A stretch of 64,000 nucleotides of DNA, taken from positions 434,001 to 498,000 of the forward strand of contig WBMV01008391.1 of NCBI GenBank assembly GCA_013396655.1, read 5' to 3'. The DNA comes from Campylorhamphus procurvoides. Taxonomy: Eukaryota > Chordata > Aves > Passeriformes > Dendrocolaptidae. Positions within the stretch are counted from its first letter, which is position 1. Every line of letters begins with the position of its first letter. The notes below the pieces were generated by a model, which was given only the letters and a program-made list of their open reading frames with translations, made no database searches and was not told the origin of the DNA. Both the position numbers and the translations under genes were made by a program. This document shows, one piece after another, positions 26,501 to 41,300 of this stretch.

Positions 26501-27344
26501 AAAATACAACTTCTTGATCTCCTATTAGCAAAAAGAAAAAAACTGGCAATTTACTAGACTAAGTTCAATCAAGCTTCCTTACTTATTGTTTACATCTTGT
26601 GTTTAGACTCTGAAATTTTTTCACTATGATTATGGAATTTAAAACATTTGAAAATGTACACTGACACACACGTGTGTTCTTTGATGTGTAATGAAGGCAA
26701 CAAAAAAGACACTATAAGCAATACAGCTTTTTTCAAAAAATATTTGAAGACCTAAAGACGTAGCGTTTCTCTCAGACTTCCATTGGATAAAATTGATGAG
26801 TGGTTGGAAATATTGTTGACAGGAGATGGCCAAATACTGTCACCACTGAGAATGACAGTTTAATCTCAACATGCAATCCAGAATAGGTACATGCTTTTGT
26901 GGGTGTGTATTGTTAGACTGTATTTGTGCAAATTGTAAGTATATCTGTAATTGTGTATCAGCAGGGAATTACTGGTAAGACATTTATTACTTATGTATAA
27001 TTGCTTAATACCTGATGGAGATCAGAGCATCAAATCTTCCATGCTTATGCATTTATCTGAAGTGCCTATATATTTACCTATTTGTTTATTTTAAACCTTA
27101 AACTCTGTCAGTAGTGGTTATCTATTCTATTTATAGTGCCATGTTTTAATCACTGAAAATCAGTACAGTCAAGTGTTTATTAATGCTTTTTAATGATAGT
27201 TTATTAATGGGATAAGTAGGGAAATATTCTTGACACCACTTTATTTGAAAAAGTAGGCAGAATGGAAGCTACTTAGTGCACAAGAGGTCTATCCAGGCCA
27301 AGTAATTTAACTCCTCCTGTCCCACAACTGCCCTAAGAATACTT

Positions 27345-27456
27345 TGTTTGGTTTCTGGTTTTTGGTTTGGTTTTCTTTTTTTTTTCTTTTTCTTTTTTTT
27401 TAAGACACACGTAACATTGTTTTGGTTGGTTTTTTTGGTTGTTTTTTTTTTTTTCT
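27345..27456 (+). repeat. T-rich low-complexity region
   Basis: Long T runs interrupted by single C or G (TTTTCTTTTT, TTGGTTGGTTTTTTT patterns). No retroposon body is recognisable on either side, so this is called as simple sequence only. Confidence 0.8.
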
Positions 27457-28659
27457 GGTAACACATGGTGGTTATAAAAAAAATTGCAACAGCTTTATTT
27501 CCCTTCCTGTCTCTCTGTTCTAATGCTTTTAGAAAGTGTTAGAATTCAGTTCAGAAAGGATGAATTATGTTTTAACAGTAAAGCTGTGCCTTGTGTGCAT
27601 TTTGACAATTGCAATACAGGCATTTTGTTAGTGTAACCTGTAGAAAACTTTAATGGATGAAAGAGCTGGGGTCGTCTGGTGCTGGAGTTAAGGTCACTGC
27701 TCATGGTGCAATGTTCTTGATTGAACAGAAAGTGAGAGAGAATCTAATTCTAGTTTTCATAAAGTTGTTTGTGAGTCCATATGTTTGATTTCTGTATTAA
27801 GATCTCTGAGTTTAAAAAGTAGGAGTTTCAAATTTGATTCATTCTAGCACATATATTAAAGGAGGTTGAGGTGAAACTTTTCAGAATAGACCATTCCTCT
27901 ATTGACTACAATTTAGTATCTTTGACTGGTGGTGATGGTGAGGGTTATCCCCTTAAATAAGCTAAGGAAGACTTGTACAAAAAAGTATTAGCTTTTAATG
28001 GAATTAACAGAAATTATTATGAAAAAATAGAAAGCCTTCAACCACATAAGCCTATCGTATCACCTAGCCTGCTGTAGAAATAGAAAATTAAGAATATTCA
28101 CCTCAAATTAGTTTTCTTATAAATCTATGAAGTAATTTGAGAGAGAAGCTGGGCAGTTCCTGTAGAATGAAGCCTTGTATGCTGAAATTTTGTTCACAAG
28201 ATGGTATTCCTCCACCATGGGTTACAATGGTTAGTCATTTTCTGTATTTATGTTTAGCTGAAAGATCAGTGGTCGGAGAAGAGTGTATTATATCAAGTTC
28301 TCACATTGTGTCAAGGTCATTCATTCAAAGAGTCAATCCATTTTTTTCTGGAGGAGTGATCTTGGTGGTTGAGAGGCTTTTATAACATGAGCATGATATT
28401 GTTCTCAAAAACATTGCAGCAATATATGTTACTGTCTTTCTCATGTGTTTTGCACGTCTGCTGGTCTTATGGAAGGAGGTATATTTGTGGGTGAGTTAAT
28501 TGATGAAAACAGTGCAGTAATTCTGCAGCTGACAGCGGATTATATTTAGTAAAAATATTTAGAATTATTTAAATTTATCGGAGCCAAGATGTTGATTTTT
28601 GCCTATTAATAGAACCCTTTTCTATCAACTAAATATTTCTTATACACACCTATACTATA

Positions 28660-28720
28660 AACATGACATACTGTGCATTTTATATAGTACTGTGCATTTT
28701 ATATAGTATACTGTCATGTT
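28660..28720. repeat. 19-bp tandem duplication inside a 9-bp inverted repeat
   Basis: Two exact copies of ACTGTGCATTTTATATAGT lie at 28670-28688 and 28689-28707. They are bracketed by exact inverted arms AACATGACA (28660-28668) and TGTCATGTT (28712-28720). The structure is seen directly; no function is known. Confidence 0.9.
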
Positions 28721-29540
28721 CCACGACAAAGGCTGTTAAGCTAGGTCCAGAACTTCAGTCAAACAAGTTGTCAGGTATACCCAAACTGAATGCTTTTAAT
28801 AATTCATGATGCTATGGTATGTGTCATAAAATGAAACATAATTCTTTTGAAGAATGATCCTGCCATCTCTGCATTGACCTTGAATAACTATTAAAATTGC
28901 ATATCAAAGGCTGAAGAATCTGCAGTTTAATCACTTAAGATTTCCTTCGCTGTAATTTTTTCTCTCCCGCTTTATAAGAGAAATTTTGCCTAATCTTTGC
29001 AGCTTTGGTTGTCATAACAAAACCACCCCACACAGGCAGTTTCATGTTAGTATAATTCAAACAGTATCACTGCCAAATACACATTTTCCTGTGACTGTAA
29101 ACTAATGGCCTTTGTGTTACACAACCACAGGCTAGAAAGTGAATGAGAACTAAGCCTTAAGATTGCGAAGTGGACAAGAACCAGCATCCCCCCTCCCTTT
29201 CCATATCTAGGTAGTGATGTCAACCACTTACTATGTTTTCTTTCTCCACAGAGATTTCCCTAAGTTATCCAATGTTAACTTTACTCCCATTTTACACACA
29301 ACTGGAGTAAATGCACAGATATTTAACCTTTTGGGTCTGATACTGTGACTTCCACTCAGACAAACCTCTAATTGTCTTCAATGAGTTTTGTCAAGTTAAG
29401 AATCACTGTCAGCTTAAAATGTGATAGATGAGGATTTTATTAATATGCAAGTCATATGGATGTAGGTGTCTGTCCACCTGCATAACTATTAAAATGAGAC
29501 ATTTTTGTAACATTGCATGTTGATTTTCAAGCATTCCTGT

Positions 29541-29562
29541 AAAATTGGTTCAAACCAATTTT
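29541..29562. repeat. Perfect palindrome, two 10-bp arms
   Basis: Arms AAAATTGGTT (29541-29550) and AACCAATTTT (29553-29562) are exact reverse complements separated by CA. Each arm contains an ATTGG/CCAAT core, giving two opposed CCAAT motifs. It lies in the 5' flank of FREM2, about 6 kb upstream. Confidence 0.9.
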
Positions 29563-32500
29563 CCAGATTTTTATTCACTTTCAAATGAACCATCAATTAG
29601 TGTCAACATATACTATGAAATAGGAACTATTCTGGAGGAATAACTATAAAAGCTCTGGATGAAACTGATTTTACCTTGCTAGTATTGCAGGTGTTCATCA
29701 CAGACAAAACCCAGCAGTAAGCAAGTAAGACTACAAATTTCAGGTTACGCTGCATTTTAGAGGGAAGACCATTGAAGGCATGGATAAGCACTTAGTGCCT
29801 AACTTCATCTTTCAAGTGACATAGACATGAACTGGAAGTCAGAGAACAGCTAGGATTTGTGTTTGGAGAAAGAGATTTGCAGCACTGCCACAGGCACACC
29901 CTACACGTGCCACAGAGCTGGGACATGCAACAGGCTGCCCTTAAACAGAACCCCCAAAAGACTTAAAAACATGGGCAAGATAGTTTCAAATTTCTCATCT
30001 CTACATGTAGAGTGTGAGAGGCAGAATATTACTGCCTAGAGCTGAATGATCCTTTGGTCCATTCTCCTTTTTAACTTAAATTTTGTAGTAAAATGAGTTT
30101 ATGGCATTTAAGTAAAGAGTCTTTCAAATATACATTCAATAAACTCATATGAAACCAGTGTTCTGTGTCATTCCTCACTCCTTTGAACATAAAAAGACTG
30201 CATTCACCCTGATTATTTTTGATGTCTGACTTACACCTTACACCTTACTTCCTCCATTGACAGTATGTTACACTAGGGACTATCAGCCCCAGTAGAAGGA
30301 GACTTGAATAATTTATTGCTGTACTGATGTTAGAAATTAAGAAATTTTGACAGCTGTCAGACATACATACACCACAACATGGAGTGACTCCTCCAATAAT
30401 CAGTGAAGGGCATTGGGGGTTATAGACATCCTGTGAAAGATGTTTGACAAGGGCTCATGTCCTTCCATTCCTTCTCTGGGAAAGCTTGCTTTCCTGGCTT
30501 AGACTAGGTGCTTAATTCCTAAATTTGCAAAATTAAATTGATAAATACTACTGCAGGTTGTGAGAGATTCAAAAGCTCTGAGCCTTCTATTTTTTAAAAA
30601 AAATATTTTAAAATGTACTTTCAGAAGTTCTGCTACTTCATTTTTTCTTAAGCATCCTCAAGCTTGCATATGATGCAGCTGTATTTAGTGCTCTGCTATG
30701 GAAGAGAATCCAGAGCCCAGAGGTGTTGCAGCATATTCAAAGGCTGGTGCTATGACTGTTGAGATTTCAGAGTAGCTTGTTTACAAGAAAGTAAAAATAG
30801 TTAACTATTATTTTCAAAACATTGCTTACCATTGTGATGTCTCTGCATTGCATAACTTGGAAAACCAAACTGATCCCTGATGCATCCCGTGGGAATGTAC
30901 TTGGCCAAGTGGACACAAAATAGAAAAAATAGTATTTTGCAGTAAGAGTTTCTGGACCTGCTTAATGAATGAACATGCAACATGTGCAGCTACCTTCCCT
31001 ACTTTTAAAAGCAGTTAGCTATAAAACTTCTTTTCTTCAAAAAAAACCCCCAAAAACCCCAAACCCCCAAAACAACTATTTGCCATTAGCAGCTCAACTA
31101 GCAAACATACACTCACCAAATACTGAGGGATGGGGTCAAAGGCCACCGGTATCTGACCCACCATAAAATTTGGTCTTGCTACAGCATGTAAATCTGCAGC
31201 TAAGAGGTAAATCAAGATCTCCTTCAGTGGCTACACAACAACATTGCCAATTGCCTTAGATAGCTAAACAAGTATTTGCAGACAGATAAGCTTAGTATTT
31301 GCAGTATTTAGGCTATTTCCAACTGTATTCAAGGAAATAAAATTGACATCTTTATTTTAAAGATTCTCAGCTGGATGGTGAGGTGTATGTGGCTAGTATA
31401 CGTGCTCAAGCCACAGTTCAGATGTTTTTGAGATGCATCACCATCAGGCCACCTAGACTCACTGTCTCTCTATAAACAGTGCTGGGACCTTTATGGGGCA
31501 TGTCTGCCCGACATACAGCCTGTGATTACCTCGCACCCAAATGAGCACCTTTGTATCTTTGCACCATTTCCAGACATGACAGATTCCCCTGATACTGTTT
31601 AAACCCTTGGTCCTTAGTATGTGTTCACAGGCCTTAAGAAACTACATATATTTTTTTGTCTTTTTTTTATATCATCTGTTCAGAATTTATTATAGCATAA
31701 ATCCCACACTAAAGGTCCAAGTGAGCACTAAACACATCATACATATCCACTGGAGAATTCTTCGTCCTCAGAGTCTCTCATCTATGAAATCATTTGAACT
31801 AATCAAAAACCTCACAAAGCAAATCAACCTTTCTGCATGCAGTATTCTGGTCCATTCATTTATATCATGAACTATGTTACCCTCCATAACATGCCTAGGT
31901 TTAGGTTTGCTGTTATGCCCCTTACTATAGACTGATAAAAGGTCAGTAATGAACGAAACACAATGTTGCCCTGATTGTCATTGTTAGTTCAGAACCTATT
32001 CAAATGCTATAGAAAGTTTACATTGTTTTGTCTAATTAAATATTTTGGACTTGTGAAAGTTAAATTTCTTCCATCACTTTCACTTAGATTTCTCAAGTCT
32101 GTAATTGGCTGAGAATTTTCTTAAATATGTTTTTTCCATGACTACACCAGGACTTCTCAGTGGTGAAGTCTTCAGCTGAGAAGCAAATATATTTCTTTGT
32201 CAGATCTGAAACCAGCCAGTCCAAAATATTGTAAAACAATGGAAGCAAAAACATATGTGTACGATATCTACTGAAAAAGTTTCCTGAACATATGCACAAA
32301 TAACTGAATTCCTATAGATCTCTCTACAAAATAATGTGTCATTGATCATAGGTCATCCACCATGATTTGATTGTTGCTACTGGTTTTATATAAAACTGTC
32401 CCAGACAGATAGTGAGTGATATGCCATGAAAACTTTGGGTCTTTATGGTCTGTTTATTTTAAGGAAGAGGTAAACCAGTTGATGTGTCCAAACAAACCAG

Positions 32501-35182
32501 TGATTAGTGTACTTTCTCAGAAAGCACTGTAGGTGCAATATAGGCTTTTGACAGTCAAAGAGGACTTAAAATGTTTCTCTCATTTACCTGAAGTGCCAGG
32601 CTACAGAACAGTTTTGAGACATCTTCTGTCCTTCCCCATAAAGCTAGACAAGCAAAGAGCCTGATGAAAGGAAGGACTAGTTACTGTCCAACCTAATGAC
32701 TGAAGACTCCACTTCCTTGACCTCAGCCCTGGAAACTGGACAAGACACAGGAAATAAAAAACAAAGTCTTTGGAGCTTTTCTTGTTGCTTATTTCACAAA
32801 GCTCAGCAATCCCCTTCAAGTGAGCATACTGCCAGAGGATAGCCCTGAATCTGAATGAGTGAGAACATCTCATTATACCTGACTGTGGATGCCTACAGTG
32901 AAGGTACATCTGTCCTCATCACTCCTTTTGTTATCAGTGGAAAGAAAAGGTGCCTTAATTTGCAATTCATCTGACCTATCTTGGGTATCTACTTTAGAAT
33001 AAGGTGAATAATACTCTGAAAGCTTTCCTGACTTCATTTACTATATGAAAAGCCTGGGTGAGCAGGTCAGATGCAGCACAAGGATAAAAATAGACACTTC
33101 TAAAAGAGCATCCTTTCCATCCTGAGAATGGGAACATTGAAGACATGAGACTGAATTGCTCTTTATCATTGCTAAGATATATGCAACTGGGAACCTGAAA
33201 ATACATCAAAGGCTTAATACTTACACGTATCTGGTTATTAATATTTTCTATCTGCTATGAAGTGGCAATAATAACTCTTCATCTTTGAAGAGGACAATAT
33301 GTTAAAAATTCTGAAATGCACTGAAATTACAGTAGTCAAAGTGCATATTTCTAAAGAGAAGCAAAGATATTTTTGAAGAGTAGCTGATGAAACACAGTGA
33401 AAGTCAGTGCATTTCATATTGCTGTTCTTAATTTTGAGGGTTTTGTTCAGCTTTTTTTCTTTTCAGCACTTATAATAAGATGCTATACCATATCTGAATG
33501 TTTGCCTATTACACACCGCAACAGCACAACCACCAACAAACTGTGTTCAATATGGAATGGGACACTCTACTGTACCAGCACAGATCTCTTAATAAATTCT
33601 TCTCCAAGACATATATACACATATGTCTATCATATGTATATATGCTTCAAATTAAATGGAAGACTTGTTATATTTTTTCACATTAATATTTCACTTTATA
33701 AAAATACAGTTGTCAACATGAGACAGCCATGGGCACTTAAAGTGTTTAAATTTTTTTTTAAATTTACAGTAAAATTGCACTGTAACTTTTCTGAATACTT
33801 GAAATATCATTTCTGACATAGTGAATTTCAATAGTTTAAATACTATGTAGAACATTTAAATGAATCTCTCTAAAGGATCAGTTCTTCATATTAGAAGTGT
33901 TTAATTTTAAAAAAATATTATAGCTTCTTTGGTAAGCACTTTATTTACAAAACATTGAAGCTTAGAACCTATGACATAAGTCTCTTTCCCATGCCAGGTG
34001 ACTGGATTTGAGGTGACTTCGGGAGCACCCAGTTTAAAGGTCTGGCAGCAGTTCAAAGTGAGCTGAATTCATTGATATAATGGTATTCGATCTGACATGA
34101 GTCTTTCAGGAAACTTTCCCTAATTCTGAATCAAGAGCAAAGGAAACCCAGTGGGTTGTAACTCCTTTGATAGAATTCTGTAGAAATATCGCTACACAGG
34201 TAGCTTGCTGCCAGACTTAACTGTGCTGGGTAGGTTGTGATATACATGTGTAACTGAAGCTGTAATATTTAGAGGTCAAAGCCTGCAAGTGTTATTCAGC
34301 AAAGACTGTCTACTTCTGCACAATTTGTGGCACAGCCTCACCTCATATAATTGAATTTTCTGCATCCTTTTGCAAGTTACAGCAAGTTTACCAAAAGAAC
34401 AAAATAAAGGGAATTCTAATAGTGACAGCTAAAGTTATAGGATATAAAATTATCAAGGAAAAAAAAGGATTAATTACTACTAATAAATATAGGTTAAAAC
34501 ACATTTCCTGTGAAATGATCTACCAATATGTAGGGTGTGATTACCCCTACTTATGTTATTGAAAGGATTATATTCTAAACCTGCTAAAAGAAAAAAAACT
34601 AAACATTATGGATGAATTAATAGTTACAAGTAGGAAACGTACTGATATATGATGTGAGTATTTATGATACTTCAGCTTAAGGGGGTAATATGTCACTTAG
34701 TCTATCCACTGTTCAGAGCCACGCGGACAGATGTGGTAGCAATGGCTAAATCTGGCATCTACAGCAGGCAATTTGTGTAACTTGGGCAGTGCAAATACTT
34801 CTGTAGTAACTGGATTTTTTGTTTCAATAAAAGGTGAATGAATCATGACATGGAGACGATGTACTGATGGACTTGATGGGATATTAAGCAATAAATAAAA
34901 TTGGCAGAGTGTGGACATGTTTAGGAAGAGAATATAGCACAAGTCTTAGGGAAGTTAAGAGATCCTACCATTAAGGAGTTATTTTTGTCTTTTTAGGTGT
35001 CTTTTATTTTATTCAGGCTGCAATGATAGTTTTGGGCTTGGTCTATGGTCTACAGAAGTGTTTAGGATCTGAGTTTCCATAGAAATAAATGAAGTTGTAA
35101 ATACATTTATAGGTTCAGTCTTTGGTCCTCCTATTTTTCCAGTGGCTAACCTTGTGAAGAGCCCAGCAACCTACTTAGCAGG

Positions 35183-35350
35183 AAAGAATCAGAAAATTGT
35201 AGGAGAAAAAGTAGGACTAAAAAGGATTTCAGATGGTCAAGTAGTCCGCCTTCCTGCCCTAGGGTGGGATTAACTCAAACTAGACCAAATACCTACTTGT
35301 CTAATACAACAAAGGAGATTGCCTGGGGAGGCCATGCAATCTCTTCTAGT
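35183..35350 (-). mobile_element. Old, diverged CR1 LINE fragment
   Basis: Forward-strand phrases such as AAGGATTTCAGATGGTCAAG, TAGTCCGCCTTCCTGCCCTA and AACTCAAACTAGACCAAATA match the reverse complement of an older CR1 3' region, with GGAGATTGCCTGGGGAGGCC resembling the following part. The left edge (GAATCAGAAAATTGTAGG) resembles the tail. The right edge is unclear, and similarity may extend towards 35420. Confidence 0.65.
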
Positions 35351-38300
35351 CAATCATAAATAGAGACAGTGCAGGTGAAAACTTCTTACTCTGCCTTTGA
35401 GCAACCATGCACACATGGTGCACTCAAGGAAGAACAAGCTAAATCCCAGAAGATCTTTAGTGATGCAGTCTAAAGGCTGAGATGTCAATTAAATTCCCTG
35501 TGATGGAAACAGATCCACCTGAAATGGCACAGGAGAGACTGCAGCAATTCAGAAGGCTAAAACATACACTCTTAAAGGACATTTCTTTACATAAGAACCA
35601 AAATCAAGATGAAATACATATTCTTTTCCATCGCTCACTTTAAAAATAGTCAATCCATCTGAAAATAAGAGAGTTAATGAGCACGTGCTACTTTGGGAGT
35701 AGCTTCTTCTGTAATTTTCTGCCTTTGTAAGTGATCAAGGTCACCCTCTAACACTGTGTTAGTAGCCCTGTTATGACTTGTTTAAAGAGAACACAATTTT
35801 ATTCTTGCATTTTGCAGAAATGGCAACACTCTGCTCAAAGGTGTCTCAGTTTACCACTGTTTTAAATATTTTGCCATTGGTTCACAAGGGGCCCTGACTG
35901 GACTTCAGCTGTGTTGCCATCAGCTGAACCATTCTGCTGTATTTAGTTTATTGCTGTTTCTGGTTATTGGTACATTTTCACAGTTGCTACATTTCATACT
36001 CACTCTCATTGCTTTCAAAACAGGACTAACAGGCCAGTAAGCAATGTGGCTTTGGCTTTGGAAGTGTACTCCTTGGGTGGTTCTAAGCAGGTCTCTTCTA
36101 TTAATAAAGGGCTTTTGCAAAAACCAAACAGTTGTAAATTACTGTGTCTGAAGATGAAAAAAGAAATTAAGCCTGTTGCATTTGAAACATTGCTTTTATA
36201 AGTAGAAATAGAGAACCCACTGCACACATGGAGTTAGATTCATTAGCAAGCAGTTTTCTTATTTTTTCTTTCAAATTCTACATACATTTACCTGTATCAG
36301 TGTTTCCCACTGAAAATACAATCCTAGAGATAGAAGAGTAAACAATGGTTTCCTAATCTTGCTAAGCTTCAGTGCAAATATGTGGTTCAAGCTGTATTCC
36401 AGAAGTGCTGTTTAAAGTTCTTAGATGCATATCTTAGCAGTTCTTGTTAAACTCTTGAATTACATGCCAACTAAACAACGACATCCTGCTTTGTGGCTGG
36501 AGGGGTCATACACTGGTCCTGGAGTCCTTCCAGGGCTGTGCTGCCTGACTTTCCTTTAAAGCAGCCAAAATGTGCCCAATATGTGGCCAAAAGGCCATGT
36601 ATATTCCTAGAAGGTTCTCATAAGCTAGAGCCAGCATGATCAGTAGACTACAGGGGTCAGGAGAGAACTGATTAAACTTCTTTCCTCTTTTCCCTTTCAC
36701 CCAAAGGCACAACAGGTAGAATCATCCCCCACCCTGCCAATTTGACCTACTTTTATTTAAAGCAATTCTGCCCTAACAGTCAGTCAGACAGAGAATGGTG
36801 ATGTCCTGGTCTGATCAGACCCCCCCGATATCTCTCAAGTGTGGGTCTATCTGCTAGACATTTATAGTACTTATGTAGCATGTCATGCTGATAGCATATG
36901 ACCTCACTAAACGTTGATATAAAATCTAGTCAACTTTAAAAAAAATAAAGTAAAAATGCTGGAAAGTCAACTGTTTAGCACTTCATATCTTGACTCCATG
37001 TCCCCTCTCCACCAGACTTTTTGATTAGAGACCTTGAGAGGGTATGATTCAAGTGCCTAAGCATAGGTGTCTACCACTCTCTTAGGCACCACATAGTACC
37101 TGAGATATCAAACTGGGCTAGTAACTATGGTACAATATCAATGGAAGAGCAGCTACAGCCTTATGGGGCACAGACGCAGGAGAAAAACTACAAAGGCATC
37201 TAAAGAAGTGCTACTGGGCATGCTTAGACACCAGAATACCACCCCTCATATGTTTCAGATCCTCCTTTCCTGTGTAAAGTATAAATTACTTGTTAGTGGC
37301 TCCCTTCTAAACACACACAGGCCAGAATTCTCAGGTGGTGAACATTCATTAGCAAAGATCAGGCCAGGGACTAAACTACACTTCTTCACTACTATCAGAA
37401 TCAGGAGCTGGCAGCATCGGCTACTGTCACCTGATCCCTTCTGCCTCAGTTTATTAAAAAACCCAAAACCAACACTCTATGGACTCCCCTCATAGTTCCC
37501 TTAGTCTTATCTCTAAAATATTGAAAGTTCTTTAAATTGGGAAGGAAAGGAGAGAGGGGGGGAAAAATACTCAACAGTGGCTAAGAATGAGCAAGGAAAC
37601 TTAGAAGACTAGACCATACACGTTAACAATTTGAATAATTTGTGACAATTTGTATACTCAGATTGTTTCTACCACACTTTTTGGTTTTAGGTTTAAAACG
37701 TCTGTTTTGCTAGCAGAGGGTTCAAAAATAGCAGTTACAATGAAAAGTTACATTGTACCTGTTTTGGATGGGGTATTTTGTTTGTATTTTTAAATGCAAA
37801 AATAACTACAGATATTATAGTTAGTCACTAAGCTGAAAGCTTGCACTTGCTTTTACGTGTGCATGCCAAGCAAAGATAAAAGAGCTTAACTTTGACAGGT
37901 AATTTGATAGAGTGAGCATTAGTAATGTGGTTTAGTTCTTTACACCAATTCAGCAAAATGGTTTAGCTGTCCCTGCCCACAGTTACTCCTGAGTTTTCTT
38001 CTCAGAAATTCCTTAATTGTTGGAAATGTACAGTAACTAAAATTTATGGTCTATTTATAGATACAAGTGGAAGGACTGATAACCTTAGCCGTGCCTTTAC
38101 AGTAAAGTGAAGCTCTGTTTTTTCTCACATGCACACACATGTTGGCTTGCAGCCAACCCTAAATATATTGATGTTTTCACATGCATGAATGCAATATCCA
38201 GTGACAGTGACAGCAGTGAATCAAGACAGGCTTTCAGAGTTTTTCCATTTGGAGAAAGGATGACCTTCATAAAGCCATCTAATTTGGATCCTGTAGGCAT

Positions 38301-41300
38301 TAAAAAGGCCTTACAAGCCTTCTTTATAATCTCTAAAATATTTCATTTATTATTCTCAGGAAATATAGCTTTAGTGCTTGAGAAGCTTATTATTTTTGAC
38401 AAATATATTCATATTTTTTAATTTCCAAGTCTTTTCATGTTAGTAAAGTGTTTGTAACTTCTTTGCATGTGAGTTATAAAATTTGTAAGTATTAATCCTG
38501 GAGCAATCCAATTTACATGCATTTCGTTTAACATGATACATGCTGATGATGGAACCATCCAGGAGACAGGCTACCTGTAACACAGATGCAAGGCTCACCC
38601 ATGAGAGAAGGCAGGAGACATGCACTCCTACAATACTTCAGTGAAGCTCCTGCAGCAGTGCATCAGGGATAGAGGTCCCACATGAGGCTGGACAGAACAA
38701 GTCAAACCTTTTGGTGCCCTCAAGCCCCTGAAAGAAGCTGACATATAACTTCTCTGAAGTTTGCCCAAGAAGCATTGAACTTGCACTGTTCAGTAGGAGA
38801 CAGGATGGCAAGAGGTGGAGGAATTTGTCTGGAAGGCCATCACCTGAGCCACATTTGCTCTACAAATCCTCCCGTGGCTGCTAAGAGCCCCTGGGGCACC
38901 AGAGGCATGAGACTGTCTCTCTTTTGTTCTTAGCTGAAAAGAAGTAGCAAGGTGACTAAAGTAGAAAGCCATGAGGACTGAGATGCGAGTATTGCCTGAA
39001 GGTGATAGAATAAAATGGTAATGTGGAAAGAGCAAAGATTTCACTCCTGTCTGAACAAAGGAGGAAATGGAGCAAAATTTGAATGTGGTCAGAAGGGTCT
39101 CTAACAAACAGAGCCTAGAAGTGATTCAGGGTTCCTGAACCTCCTCTATTGTCAGTCTGAAACACTGCTGGCAAAATGTGTCTCTTCTCATTCTCCTTGA
39201 TTTATGCAGAAGTTGACAAATGTGCTACTATTAACTAAAAAGGATCCAAAGAGCAAAACTGTGGTGATGAACCATATGGGTCACTATAATGCTACCTAAT
39301 GGATTTTCTGAAGGGGTCAGTTTCTTTAAAAAAAAATAAAATCCTAGATTTTCCATTAACATTCCCTCTCACCTCCCTTTACTCCTTCTCCTGCTAGATT
39401 AATAGATGAATAAATCTGCAAAGTCAAACATTCACAAATATGTAAATGCCAAGATGAAGGTTACCTTTGCAAGAGAAGAGAAGAAACCTCTACTGGTCTT
39501 GCCACCTGCCCGTGTACTCAAAGACAGGGTCCCCTAACCATTGGGAAACAGCTGTGGCCAGCTCCTGTGTGATCCTTACTGCTCTTACTCACAGAGAACA
39601 TCCTTGTGTACAGGTCAATCACACATTCATCCAAGAAAGCAAGAGGAAATAAATAAAGCATTTACAGCTTAAGTGATCTCTCAGTTTCTTTTTCTTCTTC
39701 CCTTCCATTTACCTCATAATAATCCTTGGAAGAATCCAGAAACTCCAAAGCCTACTGCTCTTTGATAAATGTGTTTCAATACTTAAAATACACTGGTCGA
39801 ACTCTCCAAAGTCACTTTCTGAAAGTGATGGCAAACAAAACCTCTTTTAATTTCTTTATACCTGTTTTTCTAGCAAATTATCTTAAGCACCTTTTGGCAT
39901 CAGATTATATATTTCAAAAAAAGAACAGAGTTAAAATGCAGCATAAGATGGATGGGATCCCCAGCTATGTGTGAGGGGGAACCTTTTTGTGCCTTTGTGA
40001 ATATACCAACTGGCTTTATAAATGTATGCTACAAATCTTGTCAGCCAGGACTGAAGGCTCAAATAAACCTTCTGCACTCTGATCTCAAATGGAATGTTTT
40101 AGCATGGCGCTACATGTTGTTAATTCATGACTAAATATTTAACAAAGACATAAATTGTGAGGCCCTATTTCCTGAACAGAAGGATGTTACTCCTATTAAA
40201 GTTTCCAAGTCATTGAAGCAAATTTGATTTAGCAGTTTGGTATAACTGCTCCATAGGCAGCTTGTTGATTTCAGTCTAGACTACAAACATTTAAGTTAAA
40301 TGTCTTCTGGGTAAGATTCAGCATGTATAGTCAGTACTGAGGAGATAATGGGAAGTTCTGAGCATCTCAGAAGTGGGAATTAACACTTTGAGGGACTGTA
40401 TCTTGATAATTAAATAAAACTATAAATTATTTTTACTAACTAGTTTTGTGGCATTCATTACTGTAATCTCCAAATTAAACCATCCGTTCTTAGAAGTTTT
40501 TTTCCTGCTCTCACCAATGAATTATTATATTACCTGGAAATCTGGATAAAGGTAATCAGTACTTAGAAACAAAGTGGTTTTATGGTATAGCCAGTGTTCC
40601 TCTTCATTAGGGATATTTTTATAAGTAGCAAAATTGAATGCATCAACACATGAAAGGTTTGATTTGTCCTGTTCAAATGTGGGTTTTTGCAGCACAGATA
40701 GCCACAAACTAATTGTGAAAGTCCCCTTGATGGTCAGAAATTAAGCCAGTTCATGAAGCTGAGGCTGAGATTCATCTCATGTTAAAGCAGAAGCCTACAT
40801 TATATTGAATGAATCTCGTTTTGATGGTTGGATCTCCACTGACTGCATTAGGGACTTAAATGTAACAGATATAGACACCAATATATAGATTGTTACATGT
40901 GTCCCATGCATGCTATATTTAAATCATGGTCCTGCATGAGCAGTGGAATCCCAGGGCTCTCTTTTCCTCAGAAGGCACTGCTGAGTGAAGGCTTTATTGA
41001 TATACAAATGTATCCATTATTGATGAAAGGGAAAGATGAAAGCTTCCCACTTGTTTAGGTGCATCTATTGACAGAAGGCAGGCTACATCTAGCTCATTTT
41101 TAGCTGTCTAGAATTTAGCACATACACACTTTTAAAAACCTTGCTTTCCTCAGTGGAGGGATACACTCAGGGAGGATAATTCACTCTTTGTCTTTTAACA
41201 CTTGTTCTAGAATAAGGTGAATTCAGGCAGCCTGCCCAGATTGCACATACAGCTCCAAGATGATCAATATTATGTAACATGTGTTCCACTCGCAAATCCT

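Noticed and set aside
33397..33816. 139-codon plus-strand open frame rich in hydrophobic residues
   Set aside because: AT-rich sequence gives Phe/Ile/Leu/Tyr-rich translations; no consistent membrane topology or family.
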